Source of the DNA: JANWWM01 sp046292465 | GTDB lineage: Bacteria > Bacteroidota > Chlorobiia > Chlorobiales > Thermochlorobacteraceae | NCBI GenBank assembly: GCA_046292465.1 | Contig: JBKBRB010000004.1 | Coordinates: forward strand, 62,001 to 126,000 | Direction of reading: 5' to 3' | DNA: 64,000 bases | In this document: in pieces, positions 26,064 to 34,373 of the stretch | Numbering within the stretch: the stretch's first letter is position 1 | Layout of the letters: every line of letters starts with the position of its first letter | Position numbers and translations under genes: made by a program | The notes under the pieces: model-generated | Told to the model about the DNA's origin: nothing | Database searches by the model: none | Seen by the model: the letters and a program-made list of their open reading frames with translations, nothing else

Positions 26064-26612
26064 TTATGCGAAAATTTCTTCGGCAGAAAGATTCAAGTCA
26101 GGCAACACAGGCGTTGTGATGCGTTCATTTCCCGTTGATTTTGAGAGGCGCGTTGGCTCGCCATTGATGAGTGCATAACGCTCGACGGCGCGTTCGCTTA
26201 CATCGATTATCCAACATTCTTTCACACCGTATTTGAAGTAAATGGGCATCTTTTTGCGCAAGTCGTAATACGCTGTTGAAGGCGACAGCACTTCCACAAC
26301 CAAATCCGGTGCGCCGCGCACAATGTCTGTTCCGATTATGGAAGCGCGTTCATTTGAAATAAACATCACATCAGGTTGAAAGGTGTTGTGTATGTCAAGA
26401 AACACGTCCATCGGAGCAATTATGACGCGCCCGAGTTTGTTTTTCATCACAATCTCGCGCAACATCGCGCCAAGATTCAATACCGCATTTTGATGTGCAA
26501 CGATTGGGGTTGGCATCTCGATGATTTCTCCGTCGATAAGTTGATACTTCGCGCCTTCGGGCAAGAGGGCGTAATCGTCGTAAGTTGCTTTTTGTTTTTC
26601 AGCCGTGAGCAT
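26064..26612 (-). CDS. Uma2 family putative restriction endonuclease, third copy
   Basis: A 182-residue Uma2 protein from the ATG at 26612 (MLTAEKQK); a longer frame upstream is not conserved-looking. Motifs: YQLIDGEIIEMPTP, FQPDVMFIS and PDLVVEVLSPSTAYYD. It is only distantly similar to copies A and B, so it is not part of that duplication. It is the first gene of the minus-strand run that includes gatB and is divergent from the lipoprotein peroxiredoxin gene. Confidence 0.87.
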   Translation of the reverse strand: MLTAEKQKATYDDYALLPEGAKYQLIDGEIIEMPTPIVAHQNAVLNLGAMLREIVMKNKLGRVIIAPMDVFLDIHNTFQPDVMFISNERASIIGTDIVRGAPDLVVEVLSPSTAYYDLRKKMPIYFKYGVKECWIIDVSERAVERYALINGEPTRLSKSTGNERITTPVLPDLNLSAEEIFA

Positions 26613-26760
26613 CTTTATCAAAATTTTGTTTTGGGAATATAAACAAAATGCCGCGTGCGTTGAGCAACTGCAATCTATTTGGCTTTGCCTCTCCAAGAAT
26701 CTGTGTTCTGCTTATCAAAATTCCGTAACTTCGCCGTTCAAATTCAATCCACCTTCAACG

Positions 26761-27264
26761 ATGAAAAACACATTTTTCCTTTTGCTTTTAACGCTTCTTG
26801 TTGGTTGTTCGAAGTCAGAACTCTTGCTCAAAGAGGGCGACCTTGCACCCGATTTTACTTTGCTTTCCGACAGTGGCATGCCTGTTTCGCTTTCTGCGCT
26901 CAAAGGAAAGCCCGTTGTGCTTTACTTTTACCCAAAAAATTTTACGCCCGGTTGCACCAAAGAAGCCTGCGCGTTTCGCGATGCGTTTTCCGACTTTCAA
27001 AGTGCCGGCATTGAGGTCTTTGGCGTGAGCGTCGATGATGTCGAATCGCATCAAAAATTTAAGTCAGAGCATCAACTCAATTTTACTTTGCTTTCCGATA
27101 CCGACAAGAAAGTCTCAACATCTTACGGCGTGCTCAGCGCGATGGGCTTTTCAAGTCGGATTACGTTCTTGATTGACCGCGAGGGCAAAATCAAACGCAT
27201 TTTCAAAGATGTCAATCCCGAAGCGCACGCCGCCGAAGTGCTTGCGATTGCCAAAACACTTTGA
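26761..27264 (+). CDS. Peroxiredoxin (BCP/PrxQ type) predicted lipoprotein
   Basis: A 167-residue protein from the ATG at 26761. The first 17 residues form a lipoprotein signal with lipobox LLVGC, so it should be membrane-anchored facing the periplasm. The peroxidatic and resolving cysteines are in NFTPGCTKEACAFRD, the C-x4-C arrangement of BCP/PrxQ. It reduces peroxides using thioredoxin-like electron donors. It is 9 bases ahead of the oxidoreductase gene and probably co-transcribed with it. Confidence 0.9.
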   Translation: MKNTFFLLLLTLLVGCSKSELLLKEGDLAPDFTLLSDSGMPVSLSALKGKPVVLYFYPKNFTPGCTKEACAFRDAFSDFQSAGIEVFGVSVDDVESHQKFKSEHQLNFTLLSDTDKKVSTSYGVLSAMGFSSRITFLIDREGKIKRIFKDVNPEAHAAEVLAIAKTL

Positions 27265-27273
27265 GCCAACACC

Positions 27274-28236
27274 ATGAAAAAAATTCTGCCGACCGACGAC
27301 GGCAAGTTGATTCTCGCCGATGTTCCTTGCCCTGAACTTCGAGATGATGAAATTGAGATTAAAGTCATGGCGATTGGCGTCAATTACGCTGATGTTAAAA
27401 TTCGCCATGGATATTTTTCAGACAAGACGCGCAAAAATCCTGAAATGGGGTGCGAGGTTTCGGGCGTTGTAACGAGAAAGGGTCGCGACGCACATCGCTT
27501 TGCTATTGGCGAAAAGGTTTTTGCGGTATGGCATTGGGGTGGTGGCTATGCCGAGTTTATCGTGGTGCCTGAATATGCGGCGTTTCGTTTGCCTGTGTAT
27601 CTCTCTTTTGAGCAGGGCGCGGCGTTTCCTGTGATTGCGCAAACGGCGTATCACTTAGTCCACACCGTTGCGCATGTTGAGCGTGGCGAAACGGTTTTGA
27701 TTCATGCGGCGGCGGGTGGCGTTGGCACAATGCTGGTTCAACTTTGTGCAACGCAAGGCGCAACCGTGATTGCGCTTTCCAGTAGCGAGCGAAAACTTGA
27801 ACGGGTCAAAAAACTTGGCGCAACCTTCACGCTGAACTATTCCGAGCCGATTGTCGAGCGCGTCATGTCGCTCACCAAAGGCGAGGGCGTTCAAGCCATT
27901 TTTGATGGCAATGGCGGCGCGTTCTTTCCGCACAACTTCGAGATGCTCGGCTTGCGCGGCAGAGTTGTGCTTTTTGGCAACACCGCAGGCGAGATTCCTC
28001 ATCTGAATCCGTATCAACTTGTTTATTCCTCGCATCAACTCATGGGCTTTTCTATGCGCGCCATTACGGCGAATCCTGAACTCTACCACGCCACCTATCG
28101 CTGGATTTTAGACCGATTAGAATCGGGCGAATTGAAAATTGAAATCGGACATTGTTTGAGGCTCGACGATGCCGAAGAGGCGCACCGCTTGCTCACATCG
28201 CGAGAAAGTTATGGCAAAATTGTATTGCGAACTTGA
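27274..28236 (+). CDS. Zinc-independent quinone oxidoreductase/MDR family protein
   Basis: A 320-residue medium-chain dehydrogenase/reductase. It has the N-terminal GroES-like domain (AIGVNYADVKIRHGYFSD), and the Rossmann motif VLIHAAAGGVGTMLVQLC. The structural and catalytic zinc cysteines are absent, which points to the NAD(P)H:quinone oxidoreductase-like branch. It reduces quinones or enoyl substrates using NAD(P)H. It begins 9 bases after the peroxiredoxin gene, consistent with shared oxidative-stress use, which is an inference. Confidence 0.88.
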   Translation: MKKILPTDDGKLILADVPCPELRDDEIEIKVMAIGVNYADVKIRHGYFSDKTRKNPEMGCEVSGVVTRKGRDAHRFAIGEKVFAVWHWGGGYAEFIVVPEYAAFRLPVYLSFEQGAAFPVIAQTAYHLVHTVAHVERGETVLIHAAAGGVGTMLVQLCATQGATVIALSSSERKLERVKKLGATFTLNYSEPIVERVMSLTKGEGVQAIFDGNGGAFFPHNFEMLGLRGRVVLFGNTAGEIPHLNPYQLVYSSHQLMGFSMRAITANPELYHATYRWILDRLESGELKIEIGHCLRLDDAEEAHRLLTSRESYGKIVLRT

Positions 28237-28634
28237 TTTGACGGGAGAAGACGTGAAACAAAATTCAGGACGGCTTACCGATATAAAAGCCTCAACATTC
28301 ACAACGAACACTGAGGCTTAATAAGCAGATTCGCTTGAAAATGTAACACTGCTTCAAGCATTAGAAGCATTCTTTGGCTTCTTGTTGTCATAGTTGCCGC
28401 CGTCCGCAAAGCCCTTAATTGAGCCTTGATAAGCAGCATTGTGCTTGAAGTTAAAAAAACTTTGAAAAAAACAAACGCTTCTGAAAGAAAAAGCATAAAG
28501 ATTACGCTTGGCAAAGGGTTCAATAACTTAACGGTTTTATCATCGTGCGGCGGTGAAATTGATGCTAAAAATCAATATCTTGTCTCTGCGTTTTGTGCTT
28601 CTTTCGCACGCTTTTCCGCTTCAAACTTATCATT
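28237..28634. other. 398-base spacer with no confident gene
   Basis: Besides the hairpin at 28287-28319, this stretch holds two weak overlapping minus-strand frames. One (28523 to 28299, TTG start) begins with a hydrophobic segment. Another reads a plausible tail ending KKPKNASNA just before a stop near 28357 but has no start codon. A decayed small gene or a small RNA on the minus strand is possible; I see no known family. Confidence 0.5.
28287..28319 (-). terminator. Inverted repeat, likely minus-strand terminator
   Basis: AAGCCTCA and TGAGGCTT form an 8-bp stem with a 17-base loop. The T-rich side (TTTTAT) is on the minus strand, so it would end a transcript from the spacer to its right; it also could end the plus-strand gene at 28236. 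Confidence 0.5.
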
Positions 28635-29861
28635 ATGGTTCATCCAGATATGAATGCCGCAAATATGAACGCCGACAAGCCATCGCATCAATCTTCTTTT
28701 GGATTCACAACAAACGCCGTCCATTACGCGCAAGAGGCTGACGAGCGCACAGGTGCTGTTGTGCCGATGCTCTCGCTTGCGACCACGTACGAGCAAGACG
28801 GCATCAATCAACCAAGAGGCGGATTTGAATACGCTCGTGCTCAAAATCCGACGCGTGCGCAATTAGAAAAAGTTTTAGCAGGATTAGAAAACGCGCAATT
28901 CGCCAATGCGTTTGCTTCGGGACTTGCCGCGCTTGCAGGGTTGATGAGCCTCTTTGAACCGGGCGACCACATCATTGCCGGCGACGACCTCTACGGCGGC
29001 ACAGTGCGATATTTCAATCAAGTCTTGGCAAAATATGGTATCACATTCTCCTACATCGACACGGCAAACCTGAACGCAGTCGAACGTGCCATTACGCCGA
29101 AAACAAAACTTATCTATTTGGAATCGCCGACGAACCCGATGCTTCGCCTCTCCGACATTCGCGCCATTTCCACACTTGCAAAAGCCCATAATCTTCTTGT
29201 TGCCGTCGATAACACCTTCGCGACGCCTTACTTGCAGCGACCGCTTGAACTCGGTGCTGATGTTGTGTTGCATAGTTCGACGAAATACTTAGGCGGACAC
29301 AGCGACATCTTGGGCGGCGCACTCATGACCAATGATTCATCGCTCTATGAAAAATTCGCGTTCAATCAAAAAGCCGTGGGGGCAGTGCCGTCGCCGTTTG
29401 ATTGTTGGCTACTGATGCGCTCAGTAAAAACGCTCTCGCTTCGAATGGAACGCCACTGCGAAAACGCGCTTGCGATTGCACAATTTCTTCAGCAGCATAA
29501 AGCGGTCAAAACCGTCTACTATCCCGGATTGCCGACGCACCCCTCACATGAGTTAGCCAAGCGACAAATGCCAAATGGCTTCGGCGGCATTGTGAGTTTG
29601 GATTTAGGCGGACGCGCCGAAGTGGAAGCCTTTATCAAAGAATTGAACATTTTTACCTTTGCTGAAAGTCTGGGCGCCGTGGAAAGTTTGGTCTGTTACC
29701 CATGGGAAATGACGCATGTGGCAGTGCCTGTTGAGCGTCGCTTGCAGTTGGGCTTAACCGAAGGCTTGATTCGGCTTTCGGTGGGCATTGAAGATAAAGC
29801 CGATTTAATCAACGAATTGAACCATGCACTTTCAGCCGTCCAAACAGCAGTTGCTTCTTGA
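28635..29861 (+). CDS. Trans-sulfuration PLP enzyme (cystathionine gamma-synthase/lyase family)
   Basis: A 408-residue Cys/Met metabolism PLP-dependent enzyme from the ATG at 28635. The PLP Lys is in HSSTKYLGGHSDILGG; other marks are YARAQNPTRAQLEKVLAGLE, the phosphate loop FASGLAALAGL and SLGAVESLVCYPWEMTH near the C-terminus. It makes or breaks cystathionine in methionine-cysteine interconversion. Sequence alone does not separate gamma-synthase, gamma-lyase and O-acetylhomoserine sulfhydrylase; the length and ESLVCYPWEMTH favour the CGS/CGL group. Confidence 0.92.
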   Translation: MVHPDMNAANMNADKPSHQSSFGFTTNAVHYAQEADERTGAVVPMLSLATTYEQDGINQPRGGFEYARAQNPTRAQLEKVLAGLENAQFANAFASGLAALAGLMSLFEPGDHIIAGDDLYGGTVRYFNQVLAKYGITFSYIDTANLNAVERAITPKTKLIYLESPTNPMLRLSDIRAISTLAKAHNLLVAVDNTFATPYLQRPLELGADVVLHSSTKYLGGHSDILGGALMTNDSSLYEKFAFNQKAVGAVPSPFDCWLLMRSVKTLSLRMERHCENALAIAQFLQQHKAVKTVYYPGLPTHPSHELAKRQMPNGFGGIVSLDLGGRAEVEAFIKELNIFTFAESLGAVESLVCYPWEMTHVAVPVERRLQLGLTEGLIRLSVGIEDKADLINELNHALSAVQTAVAS

Positions 29862-29882
29862 AACATATTCAATCCATGCACT

Positions 29883-30170
29883 ATGCAGCACATCGATAAA
29901 CTTTTAGATTTGCTTTCCATTCACGCGGACGTTCAAAACAAAAGTATTATTGAGCAGGACGCAAGCAACACCGAACTGTTGCAGATTCAATCCGAGATTC
30001 AAGAGCTACGGACAGACTTACTGCAACTGCGCGCAGAGTTTCAGCAATTGCATAACGATTTGTCTAAAATCTGCATGATTCTCACCACGCCGAAAACTGA
30101 ACGCATGGAATTTGCAATGTCGATTTTCGGTGATGAATTCGAAAAACTCAAAGAATCTGAAAACATTTAA
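29883..30170 (+). CDS. Small coiled-coil protein, paralogue 1
   Basis: A 95-residue protein, family not recognised. It begins MQHIDKLLDLLSIHADVQNKS, followed by a heptad-rich stretch (about residues 30-65, with regular Leu/Ile and Asn/Gln) predicted to form a parallel coiled coil, and ends with a short acidic tail. The next gene has the same N-terminal pattern and central coiled coil. It lies 21 bases after the trans-sulfuration gene, ahead of the chemosensory genes. A role as a scaffold or oligomer linker in that system is only an inference. Confidence 0.7.
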   Translation: MQHIDKLLDLLSIHADVQNKSIIEQDASNTELLQIQSEIQELRTDLLQLRAEFQQLHNDLSKICMILTTPKTERMEFAMSIFGDEFEKLKESENI

Positions 30171-30197
30171 CGCCGTAATCTTCAACACCACACCACT

Positions 30198-30434
30198 ATG
30201 CATCCCGAAGAAAAATTGCTCGACGCTTTCGGCATTTTAGCCGACTTGCAAAACCGCTCGTTTGAAAAAGCGCATCAAACTACCGAAACGCTTGGCAATG
30301 TCAAACGCGACCTACAAGAAATTCGCATTGATATGCTTCAAATTCGAACTGCACTGCAACAACTGCACTCCGACCTTGTGCGCGTTGCTTACCTTTTGGC
30401 AGAAAATGCACAAGCCGATTCGCAGAAGGCGTAA
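30198..30434 (+). CDS. Small coiled-coil protein, paralogue 2
   Basis: A 78-residue paralogue of the preceding gene: the N-terminal KLLDAFGILADLQNRSFEK aligns with KLLDLLSIHADVQNKSIIE, and the central LQEIRIDMLQIRTALQQLHSDL aligns heptad by heptad. It lacks the acidic C-terminal tail. No known family comes to mind. It is 27 bases downstream of paralogue 1 and the pair is probably co-transcribed. A candidate promoter at 30455-30482 separates both from the chemosensory run. Confidence 0.7.
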   Translation: MHPEEKLLDAFGILADLQNRSFEKAHQTTETLGNVKRDLQEIRIDMLQIRTALQQLHSDLVRVAYLLAENAQADSQKA

Positions 30435-30454
30435 TTCAGCCAAACCGATAATTT

Positions 30455-30482
30455 TTGACTTTCAACAGTTTGCATTTATATT
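30455..30482 (+). promoter_or_regulatory. Candidate sigma70 promoter for the chemosensory operon
   Basis: TTGACT and TATATT are separated by 16 bases and lie about 50 bases ahead of the PATAN-receiver start codon. The match is good for a housekeeping promoter but is unsupported by experiment. Confidence 0.5.
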
Positions 30483-30531
30483 AAAAAGCAATTCTGTTCC
30501 GCAGCAAGCATTCTAAAACTGACCCAAACAA

Positions 30532-31644
30532 ATGTCTTTCACTGGCACCATCAAAGGATGGACGATTACGGAAATGTTACAGCTCATTCGCCAACTCAAA
30601 AAAACTGGCGCAATGATTGCGGAAGTAACAACTTCTTACGGAGAGGTTACCAAAACTGTCTTTTTCCGAAATGGGCTGGTTATCGCTGTCGATACAGGTA
30701 GCGACGACTTGGGCGCAGTGCTTCTCGAGGAAAATTTAATTACCCGCCAAGATCTTGACGAAGCGATTGCACTTCAAAAAGCGAAGTATCCTGACAAACG
30801 CATTGAGCAAATTCTTTTAGCAACGAAGAAAGTTGATGCTGCCAAAGTCGTCAAAGCGATTCGTATTCAAATTGAACGCACCATTACCTCGCTGTTGCAG
30901 GAAAAAAATGTGCGCGTAAATTTTGACCCTGATGCGCCGCTCACCGTTCAAGGCCTGAGCACCGGCGTAGATATACAAGGCATTATGCTCTCTGCTTCCG
31001 TCAAGGTTGATGAACTCGGGCTTGTCAAACAGCGCATTCCGAGCACCACACTTGTTCCCAAGTTGACGAAACGCGGTGAAGAAGAGAAAAATGAAATCGC
31101 GCTCAAACTGTCTGAGTGGAAGGTCTTTCTAGCGATTGATGGTAAAACCGACATCAAAACTATTGCGCTCAAGGTCAAGATGGACGAGGTTCAGGTCATG
31201 AAAGCCCTTTTGGTTTTCTTGGACAACAAATGGATTGAGCTTCCACAAGGTAGCGCTGCTGAGCGCAAGAAGGTTTTAATTGTCGACGATAGCGCCGTGA
31301 TTCGCATAGCGGTCAAAAAAGCATTAGCGGATTCGGGCTATGAACTCTTAGACGCTGGCACGGGCGAAATGGGCTTGAAACTCGCCAAAGAAAAACAACC
31401 CGACTTGATTCTGCTCGATGTCATGCTTCCTGATACTACCGGCTTGAAAGTGTGCAAAACGCTCCGCACCGAGATGGAAATTACAACGCCCATCGTCATG
31501 CTTTCCGCAAAAGATGCTGAAATTGACCGCAACTTGGGAATTCACGCTGGCGCAAACGACTACGTTACCAAGCCGTTCAAAGACGCTGACCTCGTGAGCG
31601 TGGTCAATAAATACTTGAAGCAAGCAGAAACAACGACGGCTTAA
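30532..31644 (+). CDS. PATAN (DUF4388)-receiver response regulator, PatA/PixG-like
   Basis: A 370-residue protein. The N-terminal part (about residues 1-115) resembles the PATAN/DUF4388 module (SFTGTIKGWTITEMLQLIRQ), then a winged-helix-like middle (about 185-240), and a C-terminal receiver domain (246-365). The receiver has acidic Asp252-253, phosphoacceptor Asp296 in LILLDVMLP, Ser325 and Lys347 in VTKPF, all intact. PATAN-receiver proteins control twitching motility and phototaxis in cyanobacteria. It is the first gene of the run cheY, cheW, unknown, chemoreceptor. No cognate kinase is in the window. Confidence 0.88.
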   Translation: MSFTGTIKGWTITEMLQLIRQLKKTGAMIAEVTTSYGEVTKTVFFRNGLVIAVDTGSDDLGAVLLEENLITRQDLDEAIALQKAKYPDKRIEQILLATKKVDAAKVVKAIRIQIERTITSLLQEKNVRVNFDPDAPLTVQGLSTGVDIQGIMLSASVKVDELGLVKQRIPSTTLVPKLTKRGEEEKNEIALKLSEWKVFLAIDGKTDIKTIALKVKMDEVQVMKALLVFLDNKWIELPQGSAAERKKVLIVDDSAVIRIAVKKALADSGYELLDAGTGEMGLKLAKEKQPDLILLDVMLPDTTGLKVCKTLRTEMEITTPIVMLSAKDAEIDRNLGIHAGANDYVTKPFKDADLVSVVNKYLKQAETTTA

Positions 31645-31701
31645 GTCAAACACATTTAATTTTCAAAAAAACATTCACTCAACAAAGAACGCCTGTTAAT
31701 T

Positions 31702-32067
31702 ATGCCTAAGGCTCTAATTATTGACGACAGCGCCGTAGAGCGCACGATTATCTCCAAGGTCATGACCACACTCGGTTATACCATTCTCGAAGCCAACGAT
31801 GGCGAAGAAGGTGAAGAAAAAGCTCGTGCCACCAAGCCCGACGTCATTTTGCTTGATGTCGTGATGCCGAAAAAAGATGGCTTTCAAGTCTGCCGAAACC
31901 TTAAAAAAGACGCTACCACAGGTAGCATTCCAATTATCATGATTACCTCCAAGAACCAAGAAAGTGATAAGTTCTGGGGCATGAAACAAGGTGCAGATGT
32001 TTATCTTATCAAACCATTCAGCGAAGACGACTTGATTTCTGCGGTTAAAAAAGCCACGAAAACTTGA
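31702..32067 (+). CDS. CheY-like single-domain response regulator
   Basis: A 121-residue receiver domain with no output module. Asp8-Asp9, phosphoacceptor Asp52 (VILLDVVMP), the Thr82 switch and Lys104 (LIKPF) are all present, so it should accept phosphate. It is 57 bases after the PATAN-receiver gene and 41 bases before cheW. In pil/pix operons the equivalent PilH/PixH shuttles phosphate between a CheA-type kinase and other receivers. No kinase is nearby, so the phosphodonor is unknown. Confidence 0.92.
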   Translation: MPKALIIDDSAVERTIISKVMTTLGYTILEANDGEEGEEKARATKPDVILLDVVMPKKDGFQVCRNLKKDATTGSIPIIMITSKNQESDKFWGMKQGADVYLIKPFSEDDLISAVKKATKT

Positions 32068-32108
32068 ACGACTTTCCCTTTTCTGAACTAAACGATTGCT
32101 TATGAACG

Positions 32109-32738
32109 ATGAATCACGAACGACTTGTAGAGCAACTCTCAGAGCTGAAGTTTGTCATTCCTTCTGGCATGACAACACGCGATTTAGAAGGCATGGCGAG
32201 CGTTTTAGAGCGGCTTCGCGCGATTGAATCTGATAAAAGCACGCCTAAACACGACGACGAAGCTCGCGAGCAGTATATTGCCATGCTTATCGGAGAAAAA
32301 GAACTTGCGTTTCGCGTTGTAGATATCGAAGCGATTTTGGACGTTCAAAAAATCACGCCAGTGCCCGGCTTGCCGAATTTTATACTTGGCGTTTGTAATG
32401 TGCGTGGGGAAATCACCTCCGTCATTGACATTCAGCGGATTTTGAACATCGAGTCGCGCCGTCAGAAATCGCGCCGACAAAAAGCTGCTGAAAAAATGGT
32501 GATTGCCAGAAACAATAAGTTTTCCGTTTGCTTCATCGTCGATGCCGTCTTGGACGTGCTTCGTGTCGCCGAACCTGAAATTGAAAAAGTCAATGCTGCC
32601 GACGGCGATATGGAGCGGCTTGCTCCGTTTTCACGAGGCGTTTATGTTCGCCCTGTCGACACAGGCAAACGCGATGTTGTGATTTTAATCGACACCAAAA
32701 AACTCTTGGACGCACCTGAAATGGTGCAGTTTCAATAA
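32109..32738 (+). CDS. CheW-like adaptor
   Basis: A 209-residue protein with an N-terminal helical extension of about 60 residues and a C-terminal CheW domain (about 65-205). Visible CheW marks are YIAMLIGEKELAFRVVDIE, ILDVQKITPVPGLPNFILG, CNVRGEITSVIDIQ, and PVDTGKRDVVILIDTKKLL. CheW couples chemoreceptors to the CheA kinase in signalling arrays. It lies between cheY and the unknown 492-residue gene. The extension is longer than in E. coli CheW (167 residues). Confidence 0.92.
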   Translation: MNHERLVEQLSELKFVIPSGMTTRDLEGMASVLERLRAIESDKSTPKHDDEAREQYIAMLIGEKELAFRVVDIEAILDVQKITPVPGLPNFILGVCNVRGEITSVIDIQRILNIESRRQKSRRQKAAEKMVIARNNKFSVCFIVDAVLDVLRVAEPEIEKVNAADGDMERLAPFSRGVYVRPVDTGKRDVVILIDTKKLLDAPEMVQFQ

Positions 32739-32785
32739 CCTAACTTTTGAGTACAATTTTTTTAAACCTTCAAATTCTTTGAGCA

Positions 32786-34264
32786 ATGGCAACTAATCCA
32801 CAACAATCGGGCGAGCAAAACAAAGACGTATTGAACTTAGGTCTGGATTTAGACAGCATTTTGGGAGATGTACTCAGCAACGAGCAACAAGCCGCAACGG
32901 TTTTTTCAACCAGCGACGAAGGGCTTCTTCGCATCGATGGCGATAGAATTGTCTTAGAAGTTGATGAAGAATTGGAACAAGGCATTGATGAAGAAGCCAA
33001 AATGTTCCAAGCGAACGAGTTCTACAAAAAGAAAGATTGGTTTAATGCGCTCATTGTCGCGCTCGCGCTGAACATTCGTTTCAAGCAAGGGGTAGGCAAA
33101 CGAAGCGACGCGATTGTGCGCCGTCAAGACGAAATTCTCTTTGAATGTAATTATCAGATTGCGGCTGACCATCTCAATAAAATTAAGACCTCCAAAGGGG
33201 ACGAACAGTTGGAGCACAAACTTGCCGCCATTATGCACTTCTACACAGCGCTCGACCAAACTCCGCTTAAAGGTCAAGAGCAATATCGCGATAAAGCCAA
33301 GCAGGTGATTGACAGCATGGTTACGCGCGACCGTGCTGGCGGGCAAGCTTACATCAAAGCCGGATTCTTCAAAAAAATTGAAGTGCCATCGCTTGAAGAC
33401 AAAGCACAGAAAGCCTTTTATTGGAAAGAACGAGCAAACAATGAAAAAGACCCTGTCCGCAAAGAGTTTTATCTTTTGATGACCTTTGCTTCCGACATTG
33501 GCTACTTCCCCTATCAATTAGCATTGGCAAATTTCTACCTCGAAACCGGTCGTTTAGATGAAGCTTGCCGCTACATCAAGGTCGCCTTGCCACTCATCAA
33601 AGATGAAGGCATCGATTTTCTTAATGCGGTTCGCAAAAAAGATAGTGCCTACTCTGACCGATTCATCGAGCGACGTTTGAAATCCGATGTGCGACAACTT
33701 CGCAACCGATTAGAACAGCCCGACCCAAAAGAAGCCAATGAAAAAGACGAAGCCCGAAAAGCCCAAATGGCAAAACAGCGTATCCGCAAATTCCTCGAGA
33801 CCGTCGACCTCTGGGAAAAGCAAATAGAATCCATGAAACACGATGTGCCCTTCAAAGGCTCAACCTTGCGCGTTACATATATGAGTTCCCTTGTCGATTT
33901 AATGGAAGAAGTTTCTAAACGCATGCCCGGCGCCGTCGTCCAAGATTATATTGACCGATACAAAACCACAGAAGTACGCAGCACACAAAACCCGAACATC
34001 TTGAACTTCATTGATTTCAGTTTCAAGAACTCGATTGTGCCTGACGAGAAAACCGTTCAAGGGTTAGTCGTGGAAGGCGAAGCCGAGGCGAAGTTGGATA
34101 AACTTATGAAAACCGTTGTTGAATACTTCAACACAGAAATTGGCATTCTCAACAAATCTCTGCTCGAAGCAAAAGCCAATGTTGCAAGAGATGTCGATGA
34201 ACTTGTAAACGCCATGAAGTTGCAAGGCTATAAATTCAAATCAATACCTGTTCTGACCAAATAA
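32786..34264 (+). CDS. Unknown 492-residue protein of the chemosensory operon
   Basis: No family recognised. The first 60 residues are polar and acidic, with a short motif LNLGLDLDSILGDVLSN that could be a docking peptide. Residues about 70-300 are helical and TPR-like (for example FYLLMTFASDIGYFPYQLAL). Residues 300-345 are strongly charged and coiled-coil-like; the last 100 form a helical tail. No signal peptide or membrane segment, so it is cytoplasmic. It sits 47 bases after cheW and 109 bases before the chemoreceptor, and it takes the place where pix-type operons run straight from cheW to the receptor. Confidence 0.85.
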   Translation: MATNPQQSGEQNKDVLNLGLDLDSILGDVLSNEQQAATVFSTSDEGLLRIDGDRIVLEVDEELEQGIDEEAKMFQANEFYKKKDWFNALIVALALNIRFKQGVGKRSDAIVRRQDEILFECNYQIAADHLNKIKTSKGDEQLEHKLAAIMHFYTALDQTPLKGQEQYRDKAKQVIDSMVTRDRAGGQAYIKAGFFKKIEVPSLEDKAQKAFYWKERANNEKDPVRKEFYLLMTFASDIGYFPYQLALANFYLETGRLDEACRYIKVALPLIKDEGIDFLNAVRKKDSAYSDRFIERRLKSDVRQLRNRLEQPDPKEANEKDEARKAQMAKQRIRKFLETVDLWEKQIESMKHDVPFKGSTLRVTYMSSLVDLMEEVSKRMPGAVVQDYIDRYKTTEVRSTQNPNILNFIDFSFKNSIVPDEKTVQGLVVEGEAEAKLDKLMKTVVEYFNTEIGILNKSLLEAKANVARDVDELVNAMKLQGYKFKSIPVLTK

Positions 34265-34310
34265 CATTGCGGAGCCTGAGTATTTGTTCTCGATTTTAAC
34301 ACCAAAGCAG

Positions 34311-34353
34311 CCGTCCGCCGCGTTCGTCATTCTCTCTGCCGACGCTCGGACGG
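34311..34353 (+). terminator. Hairpin between the unknown gene and the chemoreceptor gene
   Basis: CCGTCCG/CGGACGG with an inner GCGT/ACGC pair makes a bulged hairpin followed by TTTATCTTT. It starts 46 bases after the unknown gene and ends 20 bases before the receptor start codon, so it could terminate, attenuate or pause transcription between them. Confidence 0.5.
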
Positions 34354-34373
34354 TTTATCTTTAATTACTCAAT

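Noticed and set aside
28426..28653. A 75-residue plus-strand frame in the 28.3-28.6 kb spacer.
   Set aside because: It runs into the trans-sulfuration gene in another frame and has no family-like pattern.
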